Below, piece by piece: positions 1 through 12,044 of a stretch of 64,000 nucleotides of DNA (its first letter is position 1; the number at the start of each line of letters is the position of its first letter). Source of the DNA: Lepus europaeus (taxonomy: Eukaryota > Chordata > Mammalia > Lagomorpha > Leporidae); contig NC_084842.1 in the NCBI RefSeq assembly GCF_033115175.1, forward strand, positions 33,873,549-33,937,548, given 5' to 3'. The position numbers were made by a program, and so were the translations under genes. Below the pieces are notes generated by a model. The model ran no database searches, was not told the DNA's origin, and worked only from the letters and a program-made list of their open reading frames with translations.

Positions 1-1469
1 TCTATTACACAAAATTCGTGGGGATCTGGATTCTTTTCTTTGAACTCATTGACACTTTCTAGAATCAGCCATCATATCCCTTTAGATGACTATGATGGCC
101 TCTTACCTGGACATTCCTGCCCTGATTTGTTCACATCCTGCCCATTCTCCACCTTCCACATAAAGTGACCTTTCTGAAACATGGTTTGAATGGTTTGACA
201 TTATCTCATTCCCCTACTTAAAGTTTAAGTGATTTTTCAATATGAATTCTTAATAGAACAGGCAAATTAAAAATATCTCTTTTCTGTTAAGCCATTCAGG
301 CTCGTCACTTGTTCTTCTCATATTAACTTTATATGTAAATTATATATAGGTTATATTTATATGCTTGATTTTTATATACTTGATTTATCAAAACTTCCAT
401 CTTAACTCTTCCAAGAATCCTGTGCTAAATCCTAAATTTGCTTCATTTTCCCTCTTTTTGCTCAGTGTATTAACTCTTCTTTTTGTTTGGAAGGATGAAT
501 TTAAAAGTTCTAGGTCAGACTTTCAATTTTAAAATTTCAGGGCTTATAAACAATATGTAATGCAAATATGTTCAAAATAAAGGGAAGTGGGTGATTTAAG
601 ATGATATTCATGATTATTTGAAATCAAAGTAAGCTATCAGAAAAACGTAACTTTTCACCAAAGCTGCAACTTTATAATTTTATAAATAAATAATAAAATT
701 TTTTGATACATTTTATTGATTAAAATAGCAATTATTTTGATAGAAATTTTAAGTTGATATATAGTAAGGCTTATTATCCCATTAAAATATGCATGACATG
801 AAAGATATGATATTAGAATTAAAGTATTGAGAAAGTGATAAAGGGAAATATCTGCATAAAATTAAAGATAATGTCTGGAATCTATCGCTATGCCCAACCT
901 CCAGCCCACCTCATTCCTGGTGTAAATCACTGAAATTGAGATATTATGTATCAGCAAGTCCAGTTCTTTATCTCTTATATTTTCATATTTTTGAGCTTGG
1001 GGAAAGAAGAAGTTAGGAAATGAGAGATAAGATACCATTTATCAAAAATACCAACCTCAGTCACTTTTGAAATGAGAAATTTCTAACTGAGCTTGAGTAG
1101 AATGAAATGATATAACATCATTTAAGCCAGGAGACTTGAAGCCTTGGAGACCATGCTTTAATGTATTCAGCTGCATTCCATTATCTTCTGCTTGAGGCTC
1201 AGCCCTGTGGACTTCTCTATTATACTCTTCATTAAAATCTATCACTAAGACCTTGAAAAGAAATACCCTTGCTATGCTTTTAAATGAATACATTAAATAT
1301 GTTCAATGACCCAAGGAAAGTGTTCAAGATTATCTGGAATTAGAATGAAATGAATCTTTCACTTATATAGATAGCACTAATGACTCTAAAAAGCATTTGT
1401 GTATTTCAGTATGTGCTGATCCATTGTATACAGATTTATATATTTATTCTTGAGTAAATAAGACAATAA
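1..1469. other. AT-rich intergenic DNA, no feature recognised
   Basis: No gene, RNA gene or identifiable repeat was seen. The short open frame at 1057-1293 (-) has no recognisable product. Confidence 0.6.
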
Positions 1470-1540
1470 ATATTTATTGGCTGGTATATGCTCAGCACTG
1501 TTTATCATGGTAAAGAATACAGAAAAAAACTGTAAAATAT
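1470..1540 (-). repeat. MIR/L2-type old fragment
   Basis: Contains the familiar 'aataaatatttattgg...tgctcagcactg' pattern of ancient mammalian MIR/L2 3' ends. It is short and diverged, so the family is uncertain. Confidence 0.35.
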
Positions 1541-1907
1541 TGTCTGGCTATTGAAAACAAACCTAGGACCATATATTCGAGTGTTAAATAGTTCAAGGTT
1601 GCATCATATTTAAAGATTTTATCTGAAAATTCAGGGGAAAGACCAGCCACTTTCAGTTCTAAGCAGTCCCCCTAAAAGACAAATATCTTGTCTTCTCTGA
1701 TAACGTGGTAGCTAATATAAAATACAAAAAAGTATAAGAACGAAACTGACATTTTATGATTTGATTATTGCTTATAGCCATTGTCTATACTCCTGTGGAA
1801 CAGCAGTCCTTCTACATTTTACTTATTGAACATTATCATTAGTGGTGGATTAAGTCTATGATAATAAAGTAAATTGAAAGTATGGCACTGCAAAAATTAA
1901 GGTGGAA

Positions 1908-1963
1908 AAGAAAGGAAGGAAGGAAAGAAAGAAGAAAAGGAGATTGAGGGAGGGAAGGAAGTA
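1908..1963. repeat. Purine-rich GGAA/GAAA low-complexity run
   Basis: Almost all A and G, with GGAAGGAAGGAAAGAAAG-like phasing. The open frame at 1839-2024 on - is just the complement of this run. Confidence 0.85.
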
Positions 1964-2089
1964 TGATTATCTTCTTAGAATTACATCTATGAAATATATG
2001 AAATGTGTTCTCTGTAGTTAACAAAAATGTTTCAAAAAATAAAATGAGACCTAGAAAGATTTAAAAAAAGACCAAGAAAGGTAAAATTT

Positions 2090-2216
2090 AAGTTTTCAAA
2101 CAGTTCATGAAAAATGAATATTATAAAACAACTATGCATGAATTTTAAAATTTTTTGCTCCAAAATAAGTTTACTTTTAATCCCACTTCCAGTGAACATT
2201 CTGAGGTATCCTTGTA
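2090..2216. mobile_element. Short mariner-derived MITE, copy 1
   Basis: About 125 bases with diverged inverted ends (left 'acagttcatgaaaaatg', right 'cagtgaacattctgaggta') and the core 'aaattttttgctccaaaat'. The core matches the reverse complement of the untranslated 5' region of the mariner fossil at 20.5-20.7 kb, and the whole resembles a second copy at 26913-27033. It has no coding capacity. Confidence 0.55.
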
Positions 2217-2664
2217 TTATCTATATGCATTATTTACTTAATTCTGTCAGAAAGTCTGAATTTGCTATGCTATTCTCATTTGCATAGAAAGTTCCTGAAA
2301 GATCCTATGTGCATATAAATTCTTAAAACTGAGGAATTTAGACCCTGTGTTTTGGGATTCTAAACTCTCTTTTTCATAGCAAGAAACTTTGTATTAGCAT
2401 ATATTATGTGCAAAGTACACTTACATATTTTATTGTAATTAATTTTTAAATGAAAGAATACCTGTCCCTCTCCCCTAATAACCTAAAAGTTCCAGTGCAT
2501 TTAAGCAGTCATTTCATGGTATAATCATACAAATCATTAGGAGTTAAAGCACATTAATTAGTTGCGTGTATTTGTAGCAGCAAATGCTTTTTATTACTGC
2601 CTCTGTTCTAGTTCTTTTATATAAAATATTTAGTTAATCAAAATAATGCTAGAAATTAAATATA

Positions 2665-3560
2665 GAACAATAATTAACACTTCCTATGTGCTGGGCTCTG
2701 TCTTGAGAGGCTACTATTAACTATATTTACTTACAGCAACTTCCTTTTTCTACAGAGGAGACATTCCAAGAACCCCATTGGATGCCTGAAACTGCAGATA
2801 GTACCAAACCCTAAATATATACTATACTTACTCCTATTCATACCTACCCATGATAATGTTGAATTTATAAATTAGGCACAGTAAGAGATTAACAGTAGTA
2901 GCTTCAAATAAAATATGATTGCAATAATAGACCAATAAGAGTTATGTGAATGGAATCCCCTCCCCTTTCTTCCTCTTTCCAAACATTTTATTGTACTAGG
3001 CTCACCCTTCATGTGATGATATGATATGGTTCAATGTGTACAATATGAGGTGAATGATTTAGGCAATTATGACATCACATTAGCTTAGGCTACTACACAA
3101 ATATTATTTGAACTTTCACAAGCACTGATACTGAAACAGTATATCTTACAACCAAAATGGCTACTAAGGGACTAACAGGTAGGTAGTGTATACACTATGA
3201 ATATGGTGGACCAACTGATGATTCATGTTCTGGGCAGCAAAGGACTGAAAAGCACAAGATTTCATCACACTTACTCAAAATGGTGCATTATTTAAAATAT
3301 ATAAATTGCTTATTTCTGGAATTTTCCATTTAATATTTTTAGATTATGGCTACAGGCACTGAAACCTTATAAAGGGAAACAGCATCTAAGAGGGACTACT
3401 GGTATTTTGTTCTCATATTAATTCTATGAGGTAGGTATGATTACCATCATGATTGTGTAGTAACTGAGGCTTGGATTAATTAAGATTGCATACAATTCAT
3501 ACTATAAAAATTTGTCACTGAAGTCCATATACACAACCACTGTATACTGCCTCTCACATA
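2665..3560 (-). repeat. MIR SINE split by a DNA transposon (2665-2750 and 3405-3560)
   Basis: Left part holds 'cttcctatgtgctgggctctg'-like MIR sequence. Right part resumes with 'ctatgaggtaggta', 'taactgaggc' and ends 'tactgcctctca'. The two parts are consecutive in the MIR consensus, so the Tigger-type element in between inserted into an existing MIR. Confidence 0.7.
2751..3404 (+). mobile_element. TcMar-Tigger-type DNA transposon fossil inside the MIR
   Basis: Shows Tigger-group landmarks: 'ttccaagaaccccattggatgcctgaaactgcagata' near the left end (eroded terminus), 'tttataaattaggcaca' and 'agtaagagattaaca' in the body, and a right end 'gggactactg'. No transposase frame remains, so it is a non-autonomous or internally deleted copy. 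Subfamily not resolved. Confidence 0.62.
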
Positions 3561-3987
3561 TTTCGTTTCACAATGAAATATTTAGAGAGTAAAAAAGTCA
3601 AGGAGTTTGTTCGTTAAATGATGATTAAGGAGTATTCTTTGATTGGCAAAGGAGCTGAGATGTTGGAAAGGAGTGACATTCAATAGAAAGTCAGGATAAG
3701 CAAAATCATATCTTTGAATAGAAACACCCTTCCCCAACTGCATACATTAAGACTATATCCCCAACATACTTCTTAATTTATACTGATTTGGTCATGATCC
3801 CTGAGATTATCAATATCTATTTAGTTTAACTGTCAAGACTGAAAATTTACATTATCTGTATCAATATAACTTTACCATGTATTCTAAGAAATTGTATATG
3901 AATGGCTTATGTCACCCTTTGCTTCACAAAATTCCTCAAAGCCATGTGTAGGTAAATTTACTTGAATTATAGAAATGAATGGGTCAA

Positions 3988-4372
3988 CTATGGTTTGAAT
4001 ATGTTTTGGTCCTATACTCATGCAGATGTTCAAAACCTAAAGTCAAGCATTAATTGTACTAAGAGAATGCAAACCTAACCTAATTCTGGAGATTAGGAGG
4101 TGGGACTTGTGGGAGGGCCATAGGTCAATTGAAACATGCTGTCAGAAGTCAATTCTTACAAAATTATTAATTCTAAAAAGCTTGAATTGGATCCAGCCAA
4201 TGTCTCTGCTCCCTGGATCACCACCTTTGTCCTTCCTATCTGCCACCCTCATCAGAAAACCAGTGATGTTTCTAAGTCTTGGATTTGAAACTCTAAAACT
4301 GCACTAAGCTATCCTTTTCTCTTTAAAGAATTGGATAGTTATGATATTCTCCTGTAGTAAAAAAAAAAAAAA
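3988..4372 (+). repeat. MaLR-like (ERVL group) solitary LTR fragment
   Basis: Has the order of motifs seen in old MaLR LTRs: 'tatggtttgaat', 'ggaggtgggacttgtgggag', 'catcagaaaaccagtg', 'gatttgaaactctaaaactg', and a 'gatattctcctgtagta' end followed by poly-A. Diverged; no internal retroviral sequence adjoins it. Confidence 0.5.
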
Positions 4373-4373
4373 A

Positions 4374-4627
4374 GCTGGCAAATACAGGCCCCCTTTTCAG
4401 AATAGCTTACCCATCTAAACTAAAAGCTTTCTATAAAACAACTCTTACTTGTGAAAAAACACTTCAAGAGTTTTACCTAATTATGTCCATTAATCCTAAA
4501 CAATTATATGATGAAATGTACCTATCTCAAACACATCTTTGCATTGAAAATTCCTCCTGAAGTTATTTAGTCCTCAATCCTCAAATCCTGTAATTACTCA
4601 TCTCAGATAATCCCTTTTAAAACCTTT
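4374..4627. other. AT-rich spacer, nothing recognised
   Basis: No repeat or gene identified between the LTR-like segment and the next CSINE. Confidence 0.5.
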
Positions 4628-4908
4628 TACAATATTTTTATTTACTTGAAAGACATACAGACAGATAGGCAGGCAAAGAGGTCCTGTCTTCTGCTCCCCT
4701 TTTCAAATGTTTGCAATAGCCAGGGCTGGGCCAGGGCAGGAGCCATGAGAAAGGGATACAGTATTTGTCTCCCATGTAGGTGGCAGGAACCCAATGTCTC
4801 TGGGTCTGCATTGGCAGAAGACTCAAGTCAGGAGCCGAATATTGAATCAGACATTTTGATGTCACATGTGCACATCTTAACCACTAGGCCAAATGCCCAC
4901 TCCTCAGA
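4628..4908 (-). repeat. CSINE (old, diverged)
   Basis: Reads as the reverse complement of a C-repeat: (T)-rich 'tttatttacttgaaagaca' tail on the left, 'tctcccatgtaggtggcaggaacccaa' in the middle, and a decayed tRNA-like head 'cttaaccactaggccaaatgcccac' on the right. Frames on either strand here are repeat-derived. Confidence 0.85.
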
Positions 4909-5861
4909 TCTTCCCTTTTGAAACATGAACTAGACTATGGGTGATGTTCTTCCTTACTGCAGCTTTGCTTAACTCTGAGTTAGTCTGTGGCCTTTTGGGA
5001 GAGTGGGCAGTTGACAGAAGAACCTAAGCACTTCACCACCCACACTTCACATTTAGCAGACCTATATGTAGGTTGGATGCATTCAGATTAGGTTCAATGA
5101 ATAGAATACCCAAAAATAGCCAAAGCTGTCCACCAGATCATATTCCTTTCCACTGTTAGAATGTATGTGAACACACACCTGCCTGCCTCAATGCCTGTTC
5201 AAAAGAGATAAAAGGGGAAGAGTACATTGAATAATTGTAAGAGAGATCCTTCCCTAGAATTCCAACTTCCTCTTCCACAAAATTTTAAGATGAATGTTAT
5301 GGCCTTTGAAGTATTAGCAAGTATTCCATTCCCACAACTTCATGAACCCTAAAAATACTCTTTTACTGCAGATGGGTGTCTTATCTATAGGGGATGTAAC
5401 CAAGAGAAAATTTTTATCCAAGCACTTAATAGGCTCACAGAAGTCTCTGCCAAGAAAGAGAAGGAGTTGTACTCTGAGTTCAATGTGGCCTAGAGACAGA
5501 TGCTAAAATGTGTCACATGTTCAGTAATATTTGGCATATCATTACTTACTTCTCTAATATAGCTAGAGACAGGGAATCTTTATATTTTTGGAGCAGCACA
5601 TAATTTTTATCTTGGGATATAAGTACCAGAGAGTATAGGATTATTGGCAAATATATTTGGATTCTTTTGCATAGTAAAAGAATGAAAGAATAAAATGGAT
5701 AATCTAAGAGCATATGAATTTGCAAAAACAAAGGGTAGAGAGAATCCCTAATTGTGATCTTCACAGAATATTTAGAATAATATCACATGGCCCCTAATAA
5801 AATTGTGATCTATCAAATAAGGAATGAAAACCTTTCTTATTCAACATTGAAGTTGTAATTT
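4909..5861. other. Intergenic DNA, nothing recognised
   Basis: No repeat family or gene identified; the frame at 5546-5764 (-) has no domain. Confidence 0.5.
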
Positions 5862-6199
5862 TTTTAAAGATTTATATTATTTATTTGAAAGACAAAGTAC
5901 AGAGAGAGGCAGAGCCAGAGAGAGGGAGAGAGAGAGAGAGGTCTTCCATCTGCTGGTTCACTCCCCAAATGACCACAATGGCCAGAGCTGAGCTGGCCTG
6001 AAGCCGGGAGCCGGAGCTTCTTCTAGGTCTCCCATGCGGGTACAGGAGCCCAAGGACTTCGGCCATCTTCTGCTGCTTTCCCAGGCCATAGCAGAAAGCT
6101 GGATTGGAAGTAGAGCAGTGGGACTTGAACCAGCGCCCATATGGGATGCCAGCGCTGCAGACCGAGGCTTTAACTCGCTGTGCCACAATGCCAGCCCCT
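5862..6199 (-). repeat. CSINE
   Basis: Nearly full-length reverse-strand copy with a (GA)n stretch at 5919-5940, 'ggtctcccatgcgggtacagg', and head 'ctgtgccacaatgccagcccc' at the right. The 109-residue frame over it is SINE sequence. Confidence 0.93.
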
Positions 6200-6254
6200 A
6201 AAGTAGTCATTAAAAAAAAAAACTATTATTATTGGTCTATGATTTTAAGATAAA

Positions 6255-6405
6255 CAGCTTCTGCACAATGTGCTAAGTGCTGTGAAAATGTCAACCCACA
6301 GAGACAATTTCATTTTTCCTTGTACACATTAATCTTTCCATATTACAGTTGAAGAAAGTAAGTTAGTGGCTTTCCAAAGGTCACACATCTTAAAGTCCTG
6401 AGTAA
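6255..6405 (-). repeat. MIR fragment
   Basis: 'caatgtgctaagtgctgtg', 'atattacagttgaagaaag' and 'caaaggtcacaca' follow each other as in the MIR consensus (complement strand). Confidence 0.65.
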
Positions 6406-9349
6406 ATTTCTTGGTGGTGTTTCCATAAAAGTTTCTTTGTAAGATTTTCCCTTCTTCTCTACAAGAATAATAACAAACATAGTCATTTCTTTTCTAATTC
6501 TGGAGGTTGGGTATTGTTTTGTTAGTGATTTGATGTCTTTTTTTGAAGTAATGAAACATACTCCAGCTTTCTGTCCTTTTGAAGGCAGTTAAGTATCTTC
6601 ACAAGGAACTTTAAGATTATTACCTTTATTTAATTTGCCTCTTTATCCATCTTCTTAAAGTTATTATTTCATATAATTACTTGGGGAAAAATTTTCCAAC
6701 ACATCTTGGATATAGCATTGTTCCAAAGGAGGAATAAATTGGATTTCATAAACAAAAACTAAATTTCCCTTTTTATTTTCTTGCAGTATATTTTGCATTG
6801 AATATCTCAAACCTACTGAACATCACATGTTAACAGTACATTGTTGTTTACTCTGGTGATGGCATGGCTGACTGAGAGTTGTAGTTTGCTGTCACTGCCC
6901 AACATCTTAAGAGAATATTGTGCTTCAAATTGTTGCCTAGAAAAAAATCAAAGTTGAAGATTAAAAGTTATAATTTGTACTGAATTCACATTACTTTTGC
7001 ACCCATGAAGTACAAAAAGTCATAAATTTATTGTAACTTGAAAACCCTCTGTAGATATCTTCTATTGTCATATCATCAAATTTAGTAATCTTTTATTCTG
7101 AAAAGTTTAATCTACTCTTAATTCTATATAGTGTAATTTTTCATCTCAGAGAGCATAATATTGGCAATGTGTTTTATTTCCCTACTTAACATGTTTTAAA
7201 CATATGGAATGCAAAAGTAATAACATATTAGTATGCTGTGATAATTATAATATCTATGTCATCTAACAGATACAGTTTTGTAGAGCACATTTCTCTATGG
7301 AGGAACAGGGGGAAATAGATTTTTTAAAAACTTTCTATGCCAGTCAATATTAACTGATTTTCATTACCTTTTATGTTGCACACTTCAGTTTACAGTTGGT
7401 ATTCCAGGCCCATAATTCCTTATATGAAATTGTTCAGGTTCAGTATGCCTCTGAACTCAGAAATCTTCAAGTTTGGAATCTGGGACATCTCCCTGTGATA
7501 AACAGTATTAATATTTCTTCAATGAAGTCTACACATAGTGAAACAAGTAAAGGTCATAGATAACCTCATGTAAGTTGTGGTTAGGTTTGTGGACCACAGG
7601 TTCAGGACAAGTCAGGTTTTTCCTTACAAATAAGAAAATGTTGTTTTCAGTGGTTTTGGGTTTTCAGTGATTAAAGGATAGTGTGCCTGTGCTAACTCAG
7701 TTTTAACAGGAAAATTTTGGCACTCAGAGTGGTTAATATAAGTTAAAGATACAAATTTTAAATCCAGACCTGTCTTGATCCAGAGATTATTCTTGCCATT
7801 GAAACTACACAAAGGATTTATGGAAATTTATTCTTTAAGAATCATTTGAGAATCAGGTTATCCAAGGGACCCTATAATAAAAGCGTTCAAAGATTAGCTA
7901 TTATTTAATCATTATTTTTAATCCTTTGAACATTTTCCCAATGTGATCACCCATTACAAAATCATGGAGAAGGTTATTTATCCATGTTTTAGAAGTTAAT
8001 TTATGTTCAATAAATGAAAAATTTATATGCTTTCCCAACTTATCTAATTTCAAATTAACTCAAGTAGATGTTAGGTTGCTTTGACACAGAAAGTTTAATT
8101 TTTGATTAGATTTGAAAGACCCATCAAGCTATTATTTTCATGGTAATCCATGTGAGCTGATAATTAATTATGGTTTACATTCATATCTATTTCTATCCAA
8201 CAAAGACCTCACTTTTTCAAGCCTTCAAGAGTGTGTACATTATTAACAGGTATTAACTGAATACCACTGGCATGATGACAATGCAGTTTTGCCTGAGCAA
8301 AAAAATGCTGGCGAAATACTGCAAATATTCTGGGATGTTGCTCAGCCAGAACTTTGACTTGGGTTTTTAGAAAAACATGATGTTATCCTGAATACCAGAT
8401 GCTGCGTGCTAAACTTTTGGACCAAGTAATCTTTTATTGGAAGGCCAAATATAGTCCCCATGTGTTGCAATAAGCCAGAATTTTCTACACTCTACCCTTA
8501 GGTGAACTTCCTCTGTTTATACCACAAACAAAGATACATAGAGCAATTCTAGTGGAATGCTTTAAACTGGAAATAAAGGACAATATTTTTACTGTGTTTA
8601 ATGTAATCTTAAGTGAAATTCATGCCATAATTTCTGAGTAATGGATTCTAAAAATCACCATTAATTTTTATTCCTTTGCTGCCATCCTTAGTTAGTGAGA
8701 CATCTTATTATAAAATCATTCATTATAACACGATTTTACTCAATTGTCCAATTAGATCTAGCAAATCAGTTTTCACTGCACGCAGAAATGATGTAACTAT
8801 TTGTAGCCTAATAATTTTAAAAATAACTTTTAGTTGGGCGTAGCTAGTCCTTCACTGAGACATTTTGATAATTTAAAAAATAAACCACTTAGTAAATTAA
8901 TAATTGACAAAAATTCAGAAAAGTAGAATGAATATGAGTTTTAAAAGATAAGAAATATTGCATGCCTATTTTTCATTTTTGATAGAATGTTATAATTGGA
9001 AACTATGGAAAGTAATATAAAACTGATTTATTTAGTGAGAGAATTGCTAAATTTAAGAAAAAATCAATTAGATTCCATTATGATATTTCTTGACTGATTT
9101 TAATATAGTTAATAGTATTAACCTGAAATATAAACACTGTGTTTTCAGCTGGAAATTTCCCCCAATAGGTTTTAAATATAAATAGTCTTATACTTATATT
9201 GATATTTTAAACTTCTAAAATATCAACTGGAATTTTTTTAATATGCTGACAAAATCACTTTGGTCAGAAATCATCGGGAATTTTCTGTCAGGGCCAATGT
9301 AATGGCATCTATACTACACTTAGTATAATTTTTCTATTTTTCTTTATTT
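6406..9349. other. Unique AT-rich DNA, about 2.9 kb without recognisable repeats
   Basis: The longest stretch in the first half of the window with no SINE, LINE or LTR that I can see. No coding frame of note (the best, 7624-7812 on -, is 62 residues with no recognisable motif). The segment 8230-8860 has a more even base composition than its surroundings and is a candidate conserved non-coding element. Confidence 0.5.
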
Positions 9350-9666
9350 TTTTAAGATTTACTTATTATTTTGAAAGAGTTATACAGAGAAGGAAGGAGG
9401 AGGGAGTCTTCCATCCTCTGACTCACTCTCCAGATGACTGCAATGCTCAGTGGCCAGGGTTGAGCCAGGCCAAAGCCAGGAGCTTTATCCAGGTCTCCCT
9501 CATGGGTGGCAGAAAACCAAACACTTGGGCCATCTACTGCTGCTTTCCGAAGGCCATTAGCAGGGAGCTGGATCATAAGTGGAGCAGCTAGGGAACAATC
9601 CACACCTGTAAGGCTTGTGGGTGTCCTAGGCAGCATCTCCACCTGCTATGCCGCAGTGATGACCCT
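9350..9666 (-). repeat. CSINE
   Basis: Reverse-strand copy: 'aagatttacttattattttgaaag' tail side left; 'gccattagcagggagctggatca' in the middle; decayed head at 9640-9666. Confidence 0.9.
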
Positions 9667-9898
9667 AGCATAATGTTTCTTTAGTTCCTCCTCTAATAAT
9701 CAGAACAGTGTATATCTCCACTATCATTAACTAGTGTCAAATACTCTGCAAAATATTGTTCAATGTGTCTTAACATGAAATATTCATGGCCATTGATGAA
9801 TACTTATATAAATATTTAGTTTATTTAGGAACATTTCTCACTAAGAAATAATCGATTCATGGTGTCCAAAATTTATATTCATGAAAACATCATTTTTT

Positions 9899-10119
9899 GG
9901 GCTGGTGCTGTGGTGTAGTGGGTAAAGCCATGGACTGTGGTGCCAGCATCCTATATAGGCACTGGTTTGAGTTCCTGCTGCTCCACTTCTGATCCAGCTC
10001 CCAACTAGTGTGCAGCTGCTGATTGCCCAAGTACTTAGGCCACTGTACCCACGTGGAAGACCCAGAAGAAACTCCTGGCTCCTGGCTTTGGACTGGAACA
10101 GCTCTAGTTCCAACTTCAT
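9899..10119 (+). repeat. CSINE, 3' part lost (left end of nested cluster)
   Basis: Starts 'gggctggtgctgtggtgtag' (tRNA-like head) and runs to 'tggactggaacagctctag', where the consensus is cut by the reverse CSINE that begins at 10120. Confidence 0.85.
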
Positions 10120-10845
10120 GGTTTTTGTTTGTTTGTTTGTTTGTTTGATTTTGTTTTTTTAAGATTTATTTATTTACGGCCGGCGCCGTGGCTTAACAGG
10201 CTAATCCCCCACCTTGCGGCGCCGGCACACCGGGTTCTAGTCCCGGTTGGGGTGCCGGATTCTATCCTGGTTGCCCCTCTTCCAGGCCAGCTCTCTGCTA
10301 TGGCCTGGGAAGGCAGTGGAGGATGGCCCAAGTCTTTGGGCCCTGCACCCGCATGGGAGACCAGGAGAAACACCTGGCTCCTGGCTTTGGATCAGCGAGA
10401 TGCGCCGGCCGCAAGGGCCATTGGAGGGTGAACCAATGGCAAAAAGGAAGACCTTTCTCTCTGTCTCTCTCTCTCTCACTATCCACTCTACCTGTCAAAA
10501 AAAAAAAAAAAAAAAAAAAGAAAGAAAGAAAGATTTATTTATTTACTTGAAAGAGTTACACAGAGAGAGAAGGAGAGGCAGAGAGGTTTTTCATCCTCTG
10601 GTTCACTCCTTAGTTGGCCACAACGGCTGGAGCTGTGCCGATCTGAATCCAGGAGCCAGGAGCTTCTGACAGGTCTCCCACGTGGGTTCAGGGGCCCAAG
10701 GACTTGGGCCATCTTCCACTGCTTTCCCAGGCCACAGCAAAGAGCTGGATCAGAAGTGGAGCAGCCAGGACACCAACCGGCGCTCATATGGGATTCCAGC
10801 ACTGCAGGCCATGGCTTTACCAGCTACGCTACAGCACCGGCCCCC
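10120..10845 (-). repeat. CSINE interrupted by a younger CSINE
   Basis: A (TTTG)n/poly-T tail (10122-10160) and 'aagatttatttatttac' on the left; the body resumes at 10530 and ends with head 'acagcaccggcccc' at 10845. A 10-base direct repeat 'ccaacttcat' flanks it (10110-10119 and 10846-10855) and is its probable target-site duplication. Confidence 0.88.
10178..10529 (+). repeat. Young CSINE2-type insertion inside the reverse CSINE
   Basis: Head 'ggccggcgccgtggcttaac', B-box-like 'gggttctagtcccgg', (CT)n region and a long A tail. It is flanked by a perfect 17-base target-site duplication 'aagatttatttatttac' (10161-10177 and 10530-10546). The 140-residue frame crossing it is not a gene. Confidence 0.96.
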
Positions 10846-10855
10846 CAACTTCATA

Positions 10856-11057
10856 ACAGAAACCCTGGGAAGTACTGGCGATGACTCAACTATTTTTGTT
10901 CTTGGAACCAACTTAGGAGACTTGGATTGAGTTCTTGGCTCCCAGCTTCAGCCGCACAGCTGTGTGGGCATTTGGGTAGTGAACCAATAGATGGAGGATC
11001 TCTTTTCTATATTTCCCTACTCCTACACACCTCTCTCTCCCTCTCAAATGAAATAAA
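10856..11057 (+). repeat. CSINE 3' fragment (old)
   Basis: 'ttggattgagttcttggctcc', 'gcatttgggtagtgaaccaat' and 'ctctcaaatgaaataaac' follow the older C-repeat 3' half. It overlaps in consensus with the fragment at 9899-10119, so it is a separate insertion. Confidence 0.75.
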
Positions 11058-12044
11058 CTCAAATATCAAAGATATAGGACTTTATTATAGAGCAAATAAG
11101 CACCATATATCAGTTGAAGGTTTCCAACAAGAAGTGGAACAATAATAAAAAGAAAACTTAATAAATTTTTGTTTTGATTGGAAGACTTACTGGATACTGC
11201 TGAGAAGATGGTCAGAATCCCAACACATTACTTAGGATGATTATCTTGTGATAACTAACATGGAGCTAGTACCTAGTTTTTAGATTTGTTTGTTGAGAAC
11301 TTGATTACCTGAGTTACTTTAATTCAGAAGGAGGAAACTAATTACTGGGGCTGTCTGCACATTAATATAATCATACAACAAAGAATATACAGAGAATATT
11401 TAAAGCCAATTTATTAATTTTCCAAGGGAGATTTACAAAGATTGGGAATAACTCTACTTTATCAACTGTAAATTAGAATATAATATCTTCCTTCATATTT
11501 CTCTATAACCCTCAATTGATTTATTCAATTTCTCCATAAGTTTGAATAGCACATCGTATTTCTTTCCCAATACTTGAGACCTCTTTAAAGAAATCAATTT
11601 TTTTTTTCATAAAATTCACTGAATACAAATTCTTTTCTAGTTTGATTGACTTCAATGCCTGGAATATATGTTATTGAGTAAAATGTTTGACATTACAATA
11701 TATTTTTAATTTGGATGAGTCTACCTTGAGCTATCTCTTGCAGTTTAATCCAAATAAATATATGCTAGGTACAACTCCACTGCACAAAAAATGAATATAA
11801 TTTGCAGTGTCATCTTTAAATATGATGGAATGTAAAGTGCAATGATATCTGAATATGAAATGTTACAGTAAAGACTGCTTCTGCCACTCAACATTTGTCA
11901 GATACTGGACAATTCATTTACTGTCTAGGGCTCTTTCTTCAGCCATGAGTTGGAGGATATTATACAATGTATCTTACAGCATTGTTTTAAAATTCAAGTT
12001 ATATTAGACAATTATATAAACATACTTTTAAAAATATAATTTCA
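11058..12044. other. AT-rich DNA, nothing recognised
   Basis: No repeat or gene identified. Confidence 0.5.

Noticed and set aside
3988-4372. Possible endogenous retrovirus with coding genes
   Set aside because: Only LTR-like sequence is present; no gag, pol or env-like frames adjoin it or the second LTR fragment at 22195-22420.
10247-10669. 140-residue frame at 10.2-10.7 kb
   Set aside because: Runs through two CSINEs and a poly-A; it is SINE translation.
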